Positions 24,201 to 35,535 of a stretch of DNA of 64,000 nucleotides are shown here, piece after piece (position 1 is the first letter of the stretch; every line of letters starts with the position of its first letter). Made by a program: the position numbers and the translations under genes. The notes beneath the pieces are model-generated. The model did not search any database. It saw only the letters and a list, made by a program, of their open reading frames with translations, and was not told where the DNA came from. This DNA is from Ditylenchus dipsaci (lineage: Eukaryota > Nematoda > Chromadorea > Rhabditida > Anguinidae): positions 124,001-188,000 of the forward strand of contig SADC01000239.1 in NCBI GenBank assembly GCA_004194705.1. The letters run 5' to 3'.

Positions 24201-27200
24201 GAACTACTCAAAACCGTCATAAACCTGAAATTCTGAGCGATTAAGCCGATCGGACCGGAATTCTGATCCGCCCAATCGAATTTTCGCAAAAAGTTTACCC
24301 CCCCCCCTTAGTAAACCCCCAAAAAACCAACTTTCAGGGGCTTCTGACCACTCCGGGCTGGGATTCTGAGCGATCCAATTCATCTTTTGACTAGGAAATT
24401 CGAATTCCCGCAAAATTCACTCATATTTGCTGCAAGATTACAAGGATTTGCTGCAAAATTACGAGAATTAGCTGCAAAAAAATTAGCTGCAAAATTACGA
24501 GAATTAGCTGCAAAATTACGAGAATTAGCTGCAAAATTACGAGAATTAGCTGCAAAATTCCGTTTTACCCAAAAAGAAAGTGAAGCAAACATAGAACATT
24601 CACCACCATTACAATCTTTAATTTTTTTCGCGATTTCTTTGTCCAGTTCGTTTTTTCTTCTTCAAAATTCAAGATTCTACAAGTCGTTGCGACCGTCTCT
24701 TGCCGTATGCTAACGAACTTTTTGGTTCTATATGTGTTCATGCCGACGCCGAGAAAAATATGCCTTGGTCGCCCTGTTGTGTTTTTTGCAAAAAATTCAA
24801 TTTTCTCCTTGGTCCCCCAAGCTGTTTTTTTTTCCGAAAAAATATTCTTTCTAAATTGTCTCGAAAATCATTTAAATACACTTTTTGTGTCTAAAATACG
24901 CATTTACGAGACCACCTTAAGTTTGTATAGATCGTTATGTCGGCCATGAGTATGCCGCTGCACGACCAAGACCAGCACATTTTTTATCTTAAAAAATTGA
25001 TGCAGTTGTAGATAAATATAAAAAAGTATAAAAATTTGAGCAGGCGGACTTATACTTCTGCAAATTAGTTGTTTCTTGAGGCAATCACAAGAAAAAAAAA
25101 TTGCGCAAAAAATCCACAGGGCAGACCAAGGCACATTTTTTTGGCGTCGGCATGAACACATATGGAGCCAACTATTTCCTGCTAACGAACTATTTCCCGT
25201 TTAGTTGTCTTGAAGCAGGTGATTTGGTCGTCTTCTGTTTTAACTATTGCTGCAGTAAGTGCGCACACTAAATACCGAACATAAGTTCCAACATATTTAA
25301 TCACTTTTTTATTTTTCCATTTTCTACAGATTGGTTATAAAAAATTGTCTACTTTACCAAGTAAAGTATGTACGTACAAGTTTTGAAGTGGTAGGACGAG
25401 GGCTTTGATCATACCTGTGTAGGGAACTGAAAGGACCATGCTCGTGCGAGGCCCAGCAATTGTTGAAATTTGAATTGGCGGGGACCCAAAAACATTTTTC
25501 GCTGCGGGACATTTTATTTAAAACATTTTTGTCGCTTCAATTTTTAATTCCGTCAAACCCAGCAATTATGGGTACAGCGTGAAGCATGAGTACTCAACTG
25601 AACCCATATCATTAACCGTGTTGGATCCCGAGGCTGAAAATGAGCTAGAACTTTTCGGAGAGTCGTGTGTTTTGAGTTTTGGATTTGCCGAGCCTCAGGT
25701 TCGGTTGTCGCTTCGGGGTAACTGGTTCGGATCTTTACCCGGAAATTTCGGTTCGGGTAACCAAAATTTCGTTATCCCGACGACCCTGCAAAAGAGAAAG
25801 GAAATTTGAGAAGAGTCGGTATGAAGGCATCTTCGTTTACAGACTGAGTAGCTATCTACAGATTGAAGACCGAGCCAAAGGGTCTGCTATTCCAAAACTT
25901 GCCAAAACCAAAATCCGAACCGAAATTTCCGGGCTCCGACCCAAACCAGTTACCTCGAATCGACAAGCGAACCTGAGGCTTGGCAAATCCAAAACTCAGA
26001 ACACACGACACTCGGAAAAGTTCTAGCTCATTTTCAGCCTCGGATCCAACACGGTTAATGATATGGGTTCAGTTGAGTACTCATGCTTCACGCTGTACCC
26101 ACAATTGCTGGGTTTGACGGAATTAAAAATTGAAGCGACAAAAATGTTTTAAATAAAATGTCCCGCAGCGAAAAATGTTTTTGGGTCCCCGCCAATTCAA
26201 ATTTCAACAATTGCTGGGCCTTGCACGAGCATGGTCCTTCAAAGGACCATAGCCGAAGCCGACAACGAGAATTTCGAATGTTTGAATTCGCGCGGGACTG
26301 TTCTCTTTCGTCTCGCACTGTACTCTTTTGAGTCATTCGAAGCAAGTCAAAAGAGTACAGTGCGAGACGAAAGAGAACTGTGCCGCGCGAATTCAAACAT
26401 TTGAAATTCTCATCGTCGGCGATGGCTATGGTCCTTTAAGATGGTTCTTTCCAATTTACGATTATTTTGTCACGATTATTGCTATTTTGAGAATGTTTTC
26501 CGTATGTACTGAACAGGCATTGCAGTGATGAAAATCATCCAAGGAAAAAATCCTTTGTATTTCTCGCACTTACATCTGCATAACTTTTGTAATTGTTTGT
26601 CTATCAACCGCTATATATATTTATGTTGATCATCAAACAACGAACAAAATTCTGATCTTTGAACGATTTGATTATGACTTAATTTGAAAGATATTTCTAC
26701 GCCCCGAAGACCCAATGCAAGGCGACTTTTAAAACCGATAACTTCTGATTGTCTTCTTCTGTGATTTTTTCGTAACGCAAAACATAGAAAAAACAAGAAA
26801 ACAGTCAAATAATATTTTGCTCGTAGTGGAACGAAAATTCCCTTGAAAAATAACTCCCCCTCTCCAATAACTTCCCCCTCTCTGAGCGGGGTTGAACAAT
26901 AACTCCCCTGGGGATTTAATAGAGGAAATACGGAAATACATCTTTTGTCTTTGTAAATGTGTTCGCAATAATGCGTATAGATTTTTCTTGAGGATGATCG
27001 TTACTGGGACGATCGACTGCAAATAGTATTGCTAATACAAAACCTACCACATCAATAGACGACTTCACATTTCCAGCTTCCTCTAAAGCGGCGATTTTTC
27101 GCTGGGATTCTGACAGCTCATATTGTAAGGATTCAATTTGGGAATTCTGAAATTTTAATTCGATTAATTAACGATAGTTGTTGCGGGGGGGGGGGGGGGG

Positions 27201-30200
27201 GGGGGGGGTGCACATCCAATAGCGAATATTTTGAACTCTCAGGTACGATTCCCAGTGGGTGTATAACCTATTTTTTTCACTCTACATTTTACTTAGCTCA
27301 CTGACTTCTAAGGCCAAAAACTATTGAGCAATCGATTGCAATCACTTCCAGCACTGCTTTGTTTTGCGATTTCAAGCAAATGACCGTCAAAATGAAAGGG
27401 AACCAGCCAAAATGATGCGTACTAAGAACCCCAGAACCTCTACAAATTTTATTTATTCGTCAACGCATTTAGTGACTGGGATTTCGGTATTATTTTGGAA
27501 CTGACGTTTTTGCAATTTTTTACACGATCATTTACAAACATGTACTAAAATGGCGGCAGGAAGCAGAGCTACATTTTAAGCATAAGGTTGTAAATTATCA
27601 TGTAAATTGAAATTGAAAAAAAAACCTCGGTTCCAAAATAGTGACTAGGATTTTGGTATTATTTTGGAACTAAAACCGAAAATCTTGGGACATTCCTGTG
27701 CAGGATGGCATGGAATCGGACATCGTTGCATGTTTTTTAAATTCTAGCTCTAAATATTTATTAGTTTTTTTCTCTGTTTGATAACTTAAATATAAGCCTA
27801 GAATCTTCGCTACATTTTGGTACATGAAACGTGTGACTTGTAGAATTCGTCAGAAAATATGAATCAAACCAGTCATAGAAAAACCCTCAAAACGATCGAT
27901 TTCCTTGAATTTAGAAGGTCTGAGCCTGGAAATTAGCTCCAGATGATGTGAAATCATGCTCTGATAATTTTTTCGGATAGCCAAGAGTGCAAGGATACTT
28001 TCGACACCAAACTTGTAAATAAAAGGAGATAAAGTAGGTTATGCATGGGAATCGAACATGAGGGTTTAAATATTCGCTATTGGATGTGCACCCCTACCCC
28101 CTTAATTAAAACAAAATTCGACGCTACTTGTTAATACCAACCCCCCCCCCCCCCCTTCCAAATTATACTTTTTGTTCAACACGTTTTTCCAGTTCTTTAT
28201 ATTTGCTGCAATTGCGAGCATATTCTTGTTCCATTGAGGAAAGACTGTTCTGTAAGGCCTCATATTCTGCTAAGTCCACTTTTGTTTCAGATTGCTTGGG
28301 GTTGGGCTAAACATTTAAAACATAGCACAATAAAGACAATTGATATTTGTGCTTACCGATTGCCCATTATGAAAACCCGTCTGAAAATTTTCTGTTTTCT
28401 CCAGGTTTATTCTAAGAAGCCTCAGTTGCTCCTCCAGATAGCTTTTTGCTGACTCAAGCTCTGCCTAAAACAAAGATATGATTAAAAAATTATTTGATTT
28501 TGATGAATTGCCTTTGATGTTCTCAGTTCCTCAGCCTGCAAAAAATAGGCGTCATATTTGAAAATATTTTTAGTAATTATTATTATTAGGTTTGGCAACG
28601 GGGCTTTAATACCACTAGATTTCTTTTTTGGGTACCCGATAATTTTGAAAATCCTAATCCCTTTGAAAATTCTAATCTGATTTCCAAATCCCGCCGACCC
28701 ACAGTAAATCCTAAAGAATCCCAAAATCTTCAAAATTTTGGGAAAGAAAGCGAAATTTGCTCAGTTCTCTGATTTAGGACTCCCGTTTTTTCTTAACAGT
28801 AATTCCGAATCCCTAAAAATATTGAAAATCACAATCCCGAAATTGCCAAACCTAAGTATTGTCATACCTCAACTTGCAATCTTGAAAGCTTATCGTTTAC
28901 ACCTGACAAACATGATTCAAAGTGCTCTCTGGCGGCTGCGGCTTGCTTTTTAAGCTCCATTACTTCTGCTGACTTTAACTCAGCTTCTTCCACACACCTT
29001 TTTCTTTCTTCTGAAATCATCAGATATCAATAATAGTTTTTATCTATCAGCTCGACCCCAACCTGTCAGTGACTGGATGACTAACTGGTCTTGTGGGTCT
29101 GCTTGAGAGTATCTTGTAAGTTGGCGGATGTAAATTTCCTTCATGTTCAAGTCATTTCTCATTTGCTCAATGTCATTTTCTAAGGTGTTCTTCTCCTCAT
29201 ACAAGTGCTTCAGACGGGCCTGACAATAATTAATTTTCATACTCATCATTTTAAGGAAGTATTCAACCTGTGTCTCATTCCTGTCCTGTTGGATGACCAT
29301 TATTTTGGCCTCCAAATTGGAGCACTCTTTCCTTTGTTTTTCAATTTGAGCTGATTGGTTGGAGATGGTTTCCATTAGGCGAGACTTTTCATTAGCTAGT
29401 TGTTTTAGTTGTTCACTTGAGTCCGAACTGGGAAGTGCCACAGTCCTGATCTTTTGTGACTCCTAAAATAGGATCTTGAATGGTGGGTATACGTTTGGGA
29501 ACTTTTATGCCTTTATTCGCTTCTTTTTTATTTTAGTTTTTCGCACTTTGGAACACACGTTTACCACTGAACGCTGGAATGTGCTAAGAGTACTTCCTAC
29601 TGCAGAATTTCACGGTAAACATTATGTTGATAAGAAATTTAAAAAAAAAGTAACTATTCGGGGTCAGCTGCCCTTCTGAACCAGCAATGTTGCGATTTTG
29701 CCCCATGCAACTTCAAGGGCGATGATCTCACCACTTTTTTTATATTGAGTTATTTCATTCAAAATATATAAGAAAAGGCAGATCACAAGCTTTCTAATCC
29801 ATATTGTCGAGGTATCCATGAAAATTGTATATAGAAATTTTGGCTTAAAGGGGGGGGGGCGGTTGAAAGCTGTTACAGGGGCATGCTCACGCTAATAAGA
29901 TGTGGTGCATGGGAACTCAAATTTTTTCCTAATAATTGAACGTGTGTACCGGTTTTTCAACTTGGTCTCTAACAAAACCGTACCTAAAATTAAATTCTAG
30001 GCCTTGTTTTGTAAGAAACAAAATTGAAAAATCCGTAGAGAAATTCAATGATTAGGAAAATTTTTGTGAATTCCCGGTCACAACTTCTTTTTAGCGCGAG
30101 CATGCCTCTTTAAAGAGATAGTCTCGACACAGAAGGAATAATCCAAGTTTTTTGTTTTTAAACGTGGCTGTAGAGCCTTAATTTGTCGACAATTCTGTGT

Positions 30201-32144
30201 TGCAATGTCGGACAAACTTGTGCAAAATTAAAAGTTGGATTAAAATCATCAATATAAGAATTTCAAAATTTCTTCCGAAAGCACCTAAAAATCAAAATTC
30301 AATAAAAGACTAATCAAACTTTTTTCGATGTTTTTTTCGTTTTACCATTGAAAAAATAAGATTAAAATTGAAAAGCGCGAATTCAAACAAATGGTATAAA
30401 GTGGCCAACCGCCCCTACGCCTCTTTAATAAGCTTTCTTTTATCAGAAAGGAAACTACTTTTAGTGCGCGATTCTCGGTCTCTGAGCTTGCTAACTTGGA
30501 AGAAAGATCTCTCAGCTCAAATTGCAAGCCTGTTTTCTCTTCAATCGCAACAGCTAATGCCTGTAAAAAAATGGCTGCTATTAGGGTATATCTCTGTCGA
30601 CATTCATGGCGCAGCCTACCGTTTGAAGCTGAGAAACTTGATCACCTCCAATGGAATTGCTTTGTACAGATTGATTGACTAGATTGTAGGTTTCATATAG
30701 CTCTGAGTAATGTGTGTGCTTCAAAAAAAGTAAATTAAAACAAGGAAAAAATAAAGAATACAATACCAGCAATTGCAGTTTGTTGGCTGTCTCATTCAGA
30801 GATTGATCCTTTTCTGATAGTGTTTTTCGCAAATATGCAATTTCGGCCTGAAATGGAAATCCAGGTTATCTCAATCCTTGCTTATTATAGCAAATTTCGG
30901 TGCACACTCCGCACTAAAGTTTGGTAAGCATCCAACTTCCCCTCCCTACCCTAACTACCCCGGACAAAGCTTTTATGGCGCAAAAGGACTTTTTTACGTC
31001 AAATCAACTCTTTTTGGCTCAAAAAGGACAATACTTTTTTTTGAGCAAATATACTTTTTTTGGCGCAAAATTTTGTTTTGCGTCATTTGATTGAAAATTT
31101 TCAACTTCTTCAAAAAGTTTTTACATCATCATGTAGCCACGCTCTTCTAGTTTCTAATGACGTATCATTCATTGCATCATCTTCATAAAATGTCATACAA
31201 AAAACTAAAAGCATGAATTAAATCAGAACAACAATTTAGTTCATACTTTTAGCTTTTTGTATTACATTTTATAAAGATGATGAAATAAATGATACCTCAT
31301 TAGAAACTAGAAGAGCGTGGCTAGATGATGATGTTAAAATATTTTTAAAAAGTTGAAAATTTCAATCTAATTATGCAAAACGAAAATTGGATTTGTGGAT
31401 TTGCGCCAAAAAAGTGTTTTTGCGCCTAAGAAAAAAATTGTCCATCAAAAAAACTCTTTTTTGCGCCAAAAAAAATTCGATAAGAACCAAAAAAAAAGTC
31501 TTTTTGCACCATCTAATCTTTGACCCAAAAAAGTCTCTAAGCTTCGTCCAACTAGCTCTCCACCTACCTTACCTACCCCTCCACCGGCTCCAACTAACCA
31601 CCCCCACCCTCTTCGCCCGATTTGCCCTGATTAACCAAACTTATTTCTCATTTTTTTCTCCAATTTTTTTAAATTCGATAATTAAAAAAACCAGCTTCAA
31701 CAATGGGGTGTACACCGAACTTGAGTCGGGGTGTATATCGAAATTGAGCAGTTTAATGATTAACAAAACTCGCATTTTCGGAGGAAGGTGAGGATTCAGG
31801 CGTTAAAAGTCCCTTCGGCATCACTTTATTGTCATTGCATGTGGATGATGGACAAGAAGAATTTCTACTAGGAGCACAAGAAATGATTTCTGGATCAATA
31901 GATGTGTTACAGGGATGCTCATGGTCTGTAGCATCTGAAATGGTCAAGTAAAATATTGGCGGAGCTATGAATATTTGTGTTCACCACTGGGATGCTGATA
32001 GCCATTGTAGTGGTCCACTTTCAAGTCTTGCTGGTACTTGCTCTGATACTTCTTGAGCTTTAAAAAGGCAGGTTAGAGATCAGTTATTAAAAAATCGTTT
32101 ACCAGTTTTTTGGCATGGGAAAGTCTGTCATCCACTTCGCTCAT
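18267..32144 (-). CDS. GOLGA2: GM130-type golgin (GOLGA2 homologue), 19 exons, 891 aa
   Basis: A cis-Golgi coiled-coil tether; in the known family it binds p115 through a basic N-terminus and GRASP65 through its C-terminus. CDS exons, 5' to 3' on the minus strand: 32144-32103, 32057-31985, 31934-31765, 30847-30767, 30718-30620, 30560-30459, 29462-29268, 29219-29063, 29010-28868, 28535-28512, 28464-28357, 28306-28169, 27146-27048, 21899-21696, 19498-19376, 19331-19037, 18991-18804, 18747-18633, 18586-18267. All phases join without a stop. The N-terminus reads MSEVDDRLSHAKKL then LKKYQ, like the vertebrate GM130 start. A Ser/Thr/Pro-rich segment (about 39-95) is followed by coiled coil. ESIGEYVALYRYQR (residues 710 on) matches the GM130 signature. 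The tail HCSGCAECRGEMFTL carries Cys878, 881 and 884. Human GM130 is about 1,000 aa. The intron 21900-27047 is swollen by the inverted duplication. A small exon could be missed in the intron 19499-21695. Confidence 0.9.
19541..19952. mobile_element. Harbinger-type palindromic MITE in a golgin intron
   Basis: GGGTACGATCACACTGGAGA ... TGTGATCGTACCC flanked by TTA on each side (19538-19540, 19953-19955), a TTA duplication as in PIF/Harbinger. Arms about 190 bp sharing TTTGGTACCAAATTTGTAGC-like sequence. Confidence 0.8.
19956..21600. repeat. Stacked palindromes in a golgin intron
   Basis: AAAGGACCATGG palindrome 19956-20155 (arms with GGGGACACTTCTCTTTCGTC), a CCGCCAATTC half (20157-20250), the GTAGCGCC/G-run foldback (about 20310-20790), GATGCGGATGCGGA units (20893-21000, 21180-21305) and a GTAGGG/CTATGTTG mirrored segment to 21600. 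No exon seen. Confidence 0.6.
21745..25990 (-). repeat. Large inverted duplication, copy B' (inside the golgin gene)
   Basis: Inverted partner of 6763-10964. Its left end lies within golgin exon 21696-21899 and the rest fills most of the adjacent intron. Because the exon continues correctly beyond the boundary only here, this is the parental arrangement and the other copy is derived. Confidence 0.95.
25430..26240. repeat. Complete foldback of the AAAGGACCAT family
   Basis: Left arm AAGGACCATGCTCG... and right arm ...CGAGCATGGTCCTT are complementary for several hundred bases, including GAATTGGCGGGGACCC and the GGTACAGCGTGAAGCATGAG region. It lies in the golgin intron and straddles the right border of the inverted duplication at 25990. 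Confidence 0.8.
26241..26437. mobile_element. Short AAAGGACCAT palindrome
   Basis: AAAGGACCATAGCC ... GGCTATGGTCCTTT with arms of ~90 bp containing TTTGAATTCGCGCGG and TTCTCTTTCGTCTCGCACTG. Directly abuts the previous element. Confidence 0.8.
26440..27047. other. Golgin intron remainder with a TACCGTATT half element
   Basis: 26840-26937 has AATAACTCCCCCTCT and GAGGAAATACGG, half of the TACCGTATT family. The rest shows nothing recognisable. Confidence 0.5.
27185..28155. repeat. Diverged tRNA-like palindrome with flanking homopolymers
   Basis: Begins with a run of 24 G (27185-27208), then GTGCACATCCAATAGCGAAT, mirrored by ATTCGCTATTGGATGTGCAC at about 28072-28091. The inner part resembles 10200-10700 (GGATGGCATGGAATCGGACA). 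A run of 15 C lies at 28141-28155, 14 nt from a golgin exon. Confidence 0.65.
28536..28867. other. Short repeat in a golgin intron
   Basis: AATCCC/GATTTGGGAATC-like alternations around 28600-28850, the imperfect palindrome AGGTTTGGCAACGGGG ... GAAATTGCCAAACCT (28590-28855). No gene. Confidence 0.4.
29463..30458. other. Golgin intron with one palindromic MITE
   Basis: 29876-30112 is an AAAGGGGCATGC-type palindrome (GGGGCATGCTCACGCTAATA ... GCGAGCATGCCTCTTTAA). The frame across 29476-29679 is open but has no recognisable content. Confidence 0.5.
30957..31550. mobile_element. GGCGCAAAA foldback, uninterrupted copy
   Basis: CCGGACAAAGCTTTTATGGC ... AAGTCTCTAAGCTTCGTCC. Both arms carry units such as GGCGCAAAAAGTC / TTTTTGCGCC; the core arms share CTTCTAGTTTCTAATGA. 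It lies in a golgin intron. The same family, broken by two later insertions, occupies 59293-60412. Confidence 0.75.
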
Positions 32145-32184
32145 GTCTTGTGCGCTATGAATTTTATGCAAAGCTGTTTCAACG

Positions 32185-32200
32185 ATGATGCTGAGCTAAT
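32185..32200 (-). promoter_or_regulatory. Acceptor-like site upstream of the golgin ATG
   Basis: Minus strand ATGATTAGCTCAG then CATCATCG, about 45-50 nt before the ATG. Either a 5'-UTR intron acceptor or a spliced-leader addition site. Confidence 0.4.
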
Positions 32201-33060
32201 CATAAATACTCGTCAGTAGAGATAAAAAAATACATATGCGAGATTAAGATTTCCACGTCCAATATTTTTCTTTTAGTTCCATTAGTTTTCTGCTTCGTAA
32301 GGGACTTCCACTCAAGACGAAAACATATACGAAAGAGATCAAATGGTCCAGTACAACAAGAATATTGCCATCGTACTACAATATACACTCTTGATATAAG
32401 CACATACCGGTTAGTGTTTACAAAAATCGGAAGATTAGGCTACGGGTAGGAATTTCAAAAAAAAATCATCGGACTGTATGGGAGGATCCTAGAAAAATTT
32501 AGCGGGGATGCACGAAACTTAAAAATAAGAACTTTAAAGAAAACAGCTGGAGATCCAAGGGAATTTTCAGAACTGAAAAATAAGGAAAAAGGATGGGAGT
32601 GAAAAAATTGTATGTTGGCACTAAAACATTGACATTACTGGCTTTGTAACATGTACCTCTCGAGCGGCTCTGCATATGCGCCGCCACCTCAGCACGCATG
32701 AGAAAAGTAGCACCCTTTCTACCATCAAAAGTTTTTTTATTATCAAAGCATCATCAGGAAGACCGAGGAAATTTTTTTCAATAAGCACAGACTCAATTGA
32801 AAATTGAAATAGTCTCTCGTTAGGGTGAAACATTATCGATATAAGTAAGGTGAACCACCATCTAACGAGGTTATTTACTCACAACTTTTACTTACTGATT
32901 AGAATACCGATCATTTAGCGATGCTTTAGAGGTATAACTCGATATTCAAAACATTATTTAGTATTTTTCTCATTATTTACGCAAGGAATCTAGATTGTAT
33001 GAGGATCTGTCATGTGGTTTTTTAGACCTTTAATTAATTAACTTTTGAAAATTTGAATTT
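32201..33060. other. Upstream of the golgin gene, nothing assigned
   Basis: Minus-strand frames 32833-32621 and 32699-32499 overlap in different frames; one contains FLGLPDDALIIKK and the other GRKGATFLMRAEVAAH. They could be pieces of one interrupted gene, but I recognise no domain. Promoter elements of the golgin gene should lie here; none stands out. Confidence 0.3.
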
Positions 33061-33066
33061 TGACTA

Positions 33067-33496
33067 CAGTCAAACCTCTATATAACAGCCCCCTAAAAGT
33101 TCGTTCCCACCTTGGGTCCGACACTTTTTTTAGCTCGATTTTCAAAGCTTTTTTTAAATTCTGTTTTGACAGTCTGGTCGCAAATATAGCAAGGATTCCG
33201 ATTTTGCCGATCGTTTTTCAATATTTGAATAATTTTACTTTTAAAAAATACAAAACCTCTATATAACGGCCCTCTAATTTTTTTTAGAGGGCCGTTGTAT
33301 AGAGGTTTTGTATTTTTTAAAAGTAAAATTATTCAAATATTGAAAAACGATCGGCAAAATCGGAATCCTTGCTATATTTGCGACCAGACTGTCAAAACAG
33401 AATTTAAAAAAAGCTTTGAAAATCGAGCTAAAAAAGTGTCGGACCCAAGGTGGGAACGAACTTTTAGGGGGGGGCCGTTATATAGAGGTTTGACTG
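33067..33496. mobile_element. pogo-type MITE, near-perfect 430-bp palindrome
   Basis: CAGTCAAACCTCTATATAAC ... GTTATATAGAGGTTTGACTG flanked by TA. The centre repeats the terminal motif (AAAACCTCTATATAACGG / GTTGTATAGAGGTTTT), so four copies of the end are present. Confidence 0.85.
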
Positions 33497-33499
33497 TAT

Positions 33500-34597
33500 T
33501 ATATTATGGATGAATCGACCTAAAGCCTGTTCAACCACATTCACTAGTAAAGTAGTTAGATACAATAATAATTTGCATGAGGAAAAAGTACGTAAGTCCC
33601 GGCCAACATACGCTCGGGTGCTTTGAGCCTAAGCTTAAAGACCAGATTAGTTACGGCGACTTTTATAAATAAATATTTATGAATGGCGGTCGGGTATTCT
33701 ATACTACGGTCAAACATCTATATAGTGACACCCCGAAATTTCGTTCCCGCCTAAGGCAGTTATTTTTCAATTGACCTCTGCACGCGGAGTTATTGCAGAC
33801 CCGGGAACTATTACAAAAATACGGGATGCTAATTCTGAAGTCAGATTCGTGCCAGCGGGGTCGATTTACTTATAGAAGTGTAATCGGGAAAATGAAATGA
33901 GGACATTCAAAAATCCGGGTCTTGCCCTGGTCCGCGAGGTGGGTTAATACTTCAAAGACGGTTCGGGACAAGAGTACTATCTAAAGCAGAATTTAATTCT
34001 GAACAACTCTGCAAAAACAGATTTTCTGCATCCCCATTCTTCATGGAACAAAACAGCTTTTTAAGATTTTACTGCCCAAAATGACTTTTTTAATAAGCTA
34101 GTTGACTCATTTTCTACAATCATTCAAGTTGAATTCAAGTTTTAAGTTTAACGTTCATCTGAAGCGCGATTCTCTGCACTTTTAAATAAGCTCTTAACTT
34201 GTTCATTGCTATTATTGCAAAAAAATTTTTCTAAGACAGCACCGAGTTCGTTAAAAGTAGATTTTCTCCACACGGACTGCATTGTCAAATTTAGAGTTAG
34301 TAACCAACATGTATTGGGTTGTAACATAATATCGTGCGGTTTTTTGTTCATGAAGATTTTGTTTCAATGTGAAATATTTCTACCATACTATTATATGTCA
34401 TTTTGTAGAGAAGAATCTCTTATTTTATCGCTCTTTTTCAGATTTTACAATTTTACAACAAAATGTTGATTTTTAGTCTTCAAGAAATGAGCTTCAAGTT
34501 AAAAAATAATTATCTCCGATATCTTTAAAACTAGTCAAAAGTTCAGTCAATTGTTAGGCGCTGCAGCAACAACTTAGCACTATTATTGTAGCGCAGA
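33500..34597. other. No gene recognised
   Basis: A pogo-like half end at 33703-33740 (GTCAAACATCTATATAGTG). 34305-34360 is mirrored at 35948-35992 (AAAAAACCGCACGATATTAT), hinting that these are ends of a larger element. A 67-aa minus-strand frame (34351-34148) is unidentified. Confidence 0.35.
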
Positions 34598-34820
34598 TCA
34601 AGAGCTTCAAACTCCATTTTACATAATGATTTTTGAAAATATGAGTATTGAGATATGGTCTTTTGAAAAAGTCAATCTCTTTAAAAAATGACTGAAATCC
34701 GGAAAAAATTAAGAAAACTTGAATCTCAGTCATTTTTTGAAGAATTTACTTTTTTAAAACAGTCAAATCTCAATACTCATATTTTCAAAAATCATTATGT
34801 AAAATGGATTTTGAAGCGGT
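34598..34820. mobile_element. Palindromic MITE
   Basis: GAGCTTCAAACTCCATTTTA ... TAAAATGGATTTTGAAGCGG, arms ~100 bp sharing CAATACTCATATTTTCAAAA. Immediately followed by TATATCTCCCCA tandem units (34828-34877). A half copy is at about 54388-54500. Confidence 0.7.
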
Positions 34821-34909
34821 TATGGGTATATATCTCCCCACATATATCTCCCCATCATATATCTCCCCAGATATACAGTCCACCACTGAACCTGGTATGA
34901 TCCATCGTT

Positions 34910-35145
34910 AAAGGGCCTGACCTCTTCCTACTCGGTGGTCCCCGCCAATTCAAAAATTTTTCCTCGATCATTGGACTTCTGTACGGATTTTTCCGCCACG
35001 TTTCTAACAAAACTAGGCCTGAAATCAAATTTTAGGCTTAGTTTTGTTAGAAACCTAGCGGAAAAATCCGTACAGAAGTCCAATGATCAAGGGAAAATTT
35101 TGAATTGGCGGTGGACCACCGAGTAGGAAGAGGTCAGGCCCTTTA
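34910..35145. mobile_element. Palindromic MITE AAAGGGCCTGACC
   Basis: AAAGGGCCTGACCTCTTCCT ... AGGAAGAGGTCAGGCCCTTT, arms ~115 bp, core CCGCCAATTC type. Flanked by TTAA-like bases on both sides. Confidence 0.85.
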
Positions 35146-35204
35146 AACAACCTAATTACGGCTCTAGGTAAATTCACACTTTACAAACTGCCTCTCTACA
35201 TATT

Positions 35205-35535
35205 CGCCCCTCGGTAAATTCCCAGGCGGTGAATCCCTTTCCAAAATTTTGAGGTTACAGGTTCAAATCCTGGTGGTAGTAGGCATTATTTTTTCTTGAA
35301 TAACGGTCATAAAATATTTATTATAAGACCAGTAATCCTTAAGATGGGTAGGACACCAACTGGTACCTGCCCTAAATGGAGATTCACCTCCAAAATCCAA
35401 AATTTTGAATTTTAGCTAAAAGTTATTAAAAATTAAATTAAAATTAATATACCCTATCCAGAATTATGTCCTGAACATGGGTTGGTAATTGTTTGACTTG
35501 CAGAGACCACAGTTCTGGAGTAGTTTCGCACGCTG
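35205..35535 (+). mobile_element. tRNA-like SINE, copy 1
   Basis: GGTTACAGGTTCAAATCCTGG (20-nt B-box core GGTTCAAATCC) followed by GGTAGGACACCAACTGG and GTCCTGAACATGGGTTGG. Shares this order with 46600-46950 and 63440-63720. No CCA or cloverleaf, so not a functional tRNA. Confidence 0.65.

Noticed and set aside
24387..24713. 108-aa frame with repeated LAAKLRELAAK
   Set aside because: Product of the CAGCTAATTCTCGTAATTTTG array inside a palindrome; the mirrored copy gives the same pattern in reverse.
25579..26026. Two open frames resembling a conserved protein
   Set aside because: Both lie in the foldback 25430-26240 and mirror each other; no domain recognised.
30342..30682. Plus-strand frames at 30368-30682
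   Set aside because: Antisense to two well-supported golgin exons (30459-30560 and 30620-30718).
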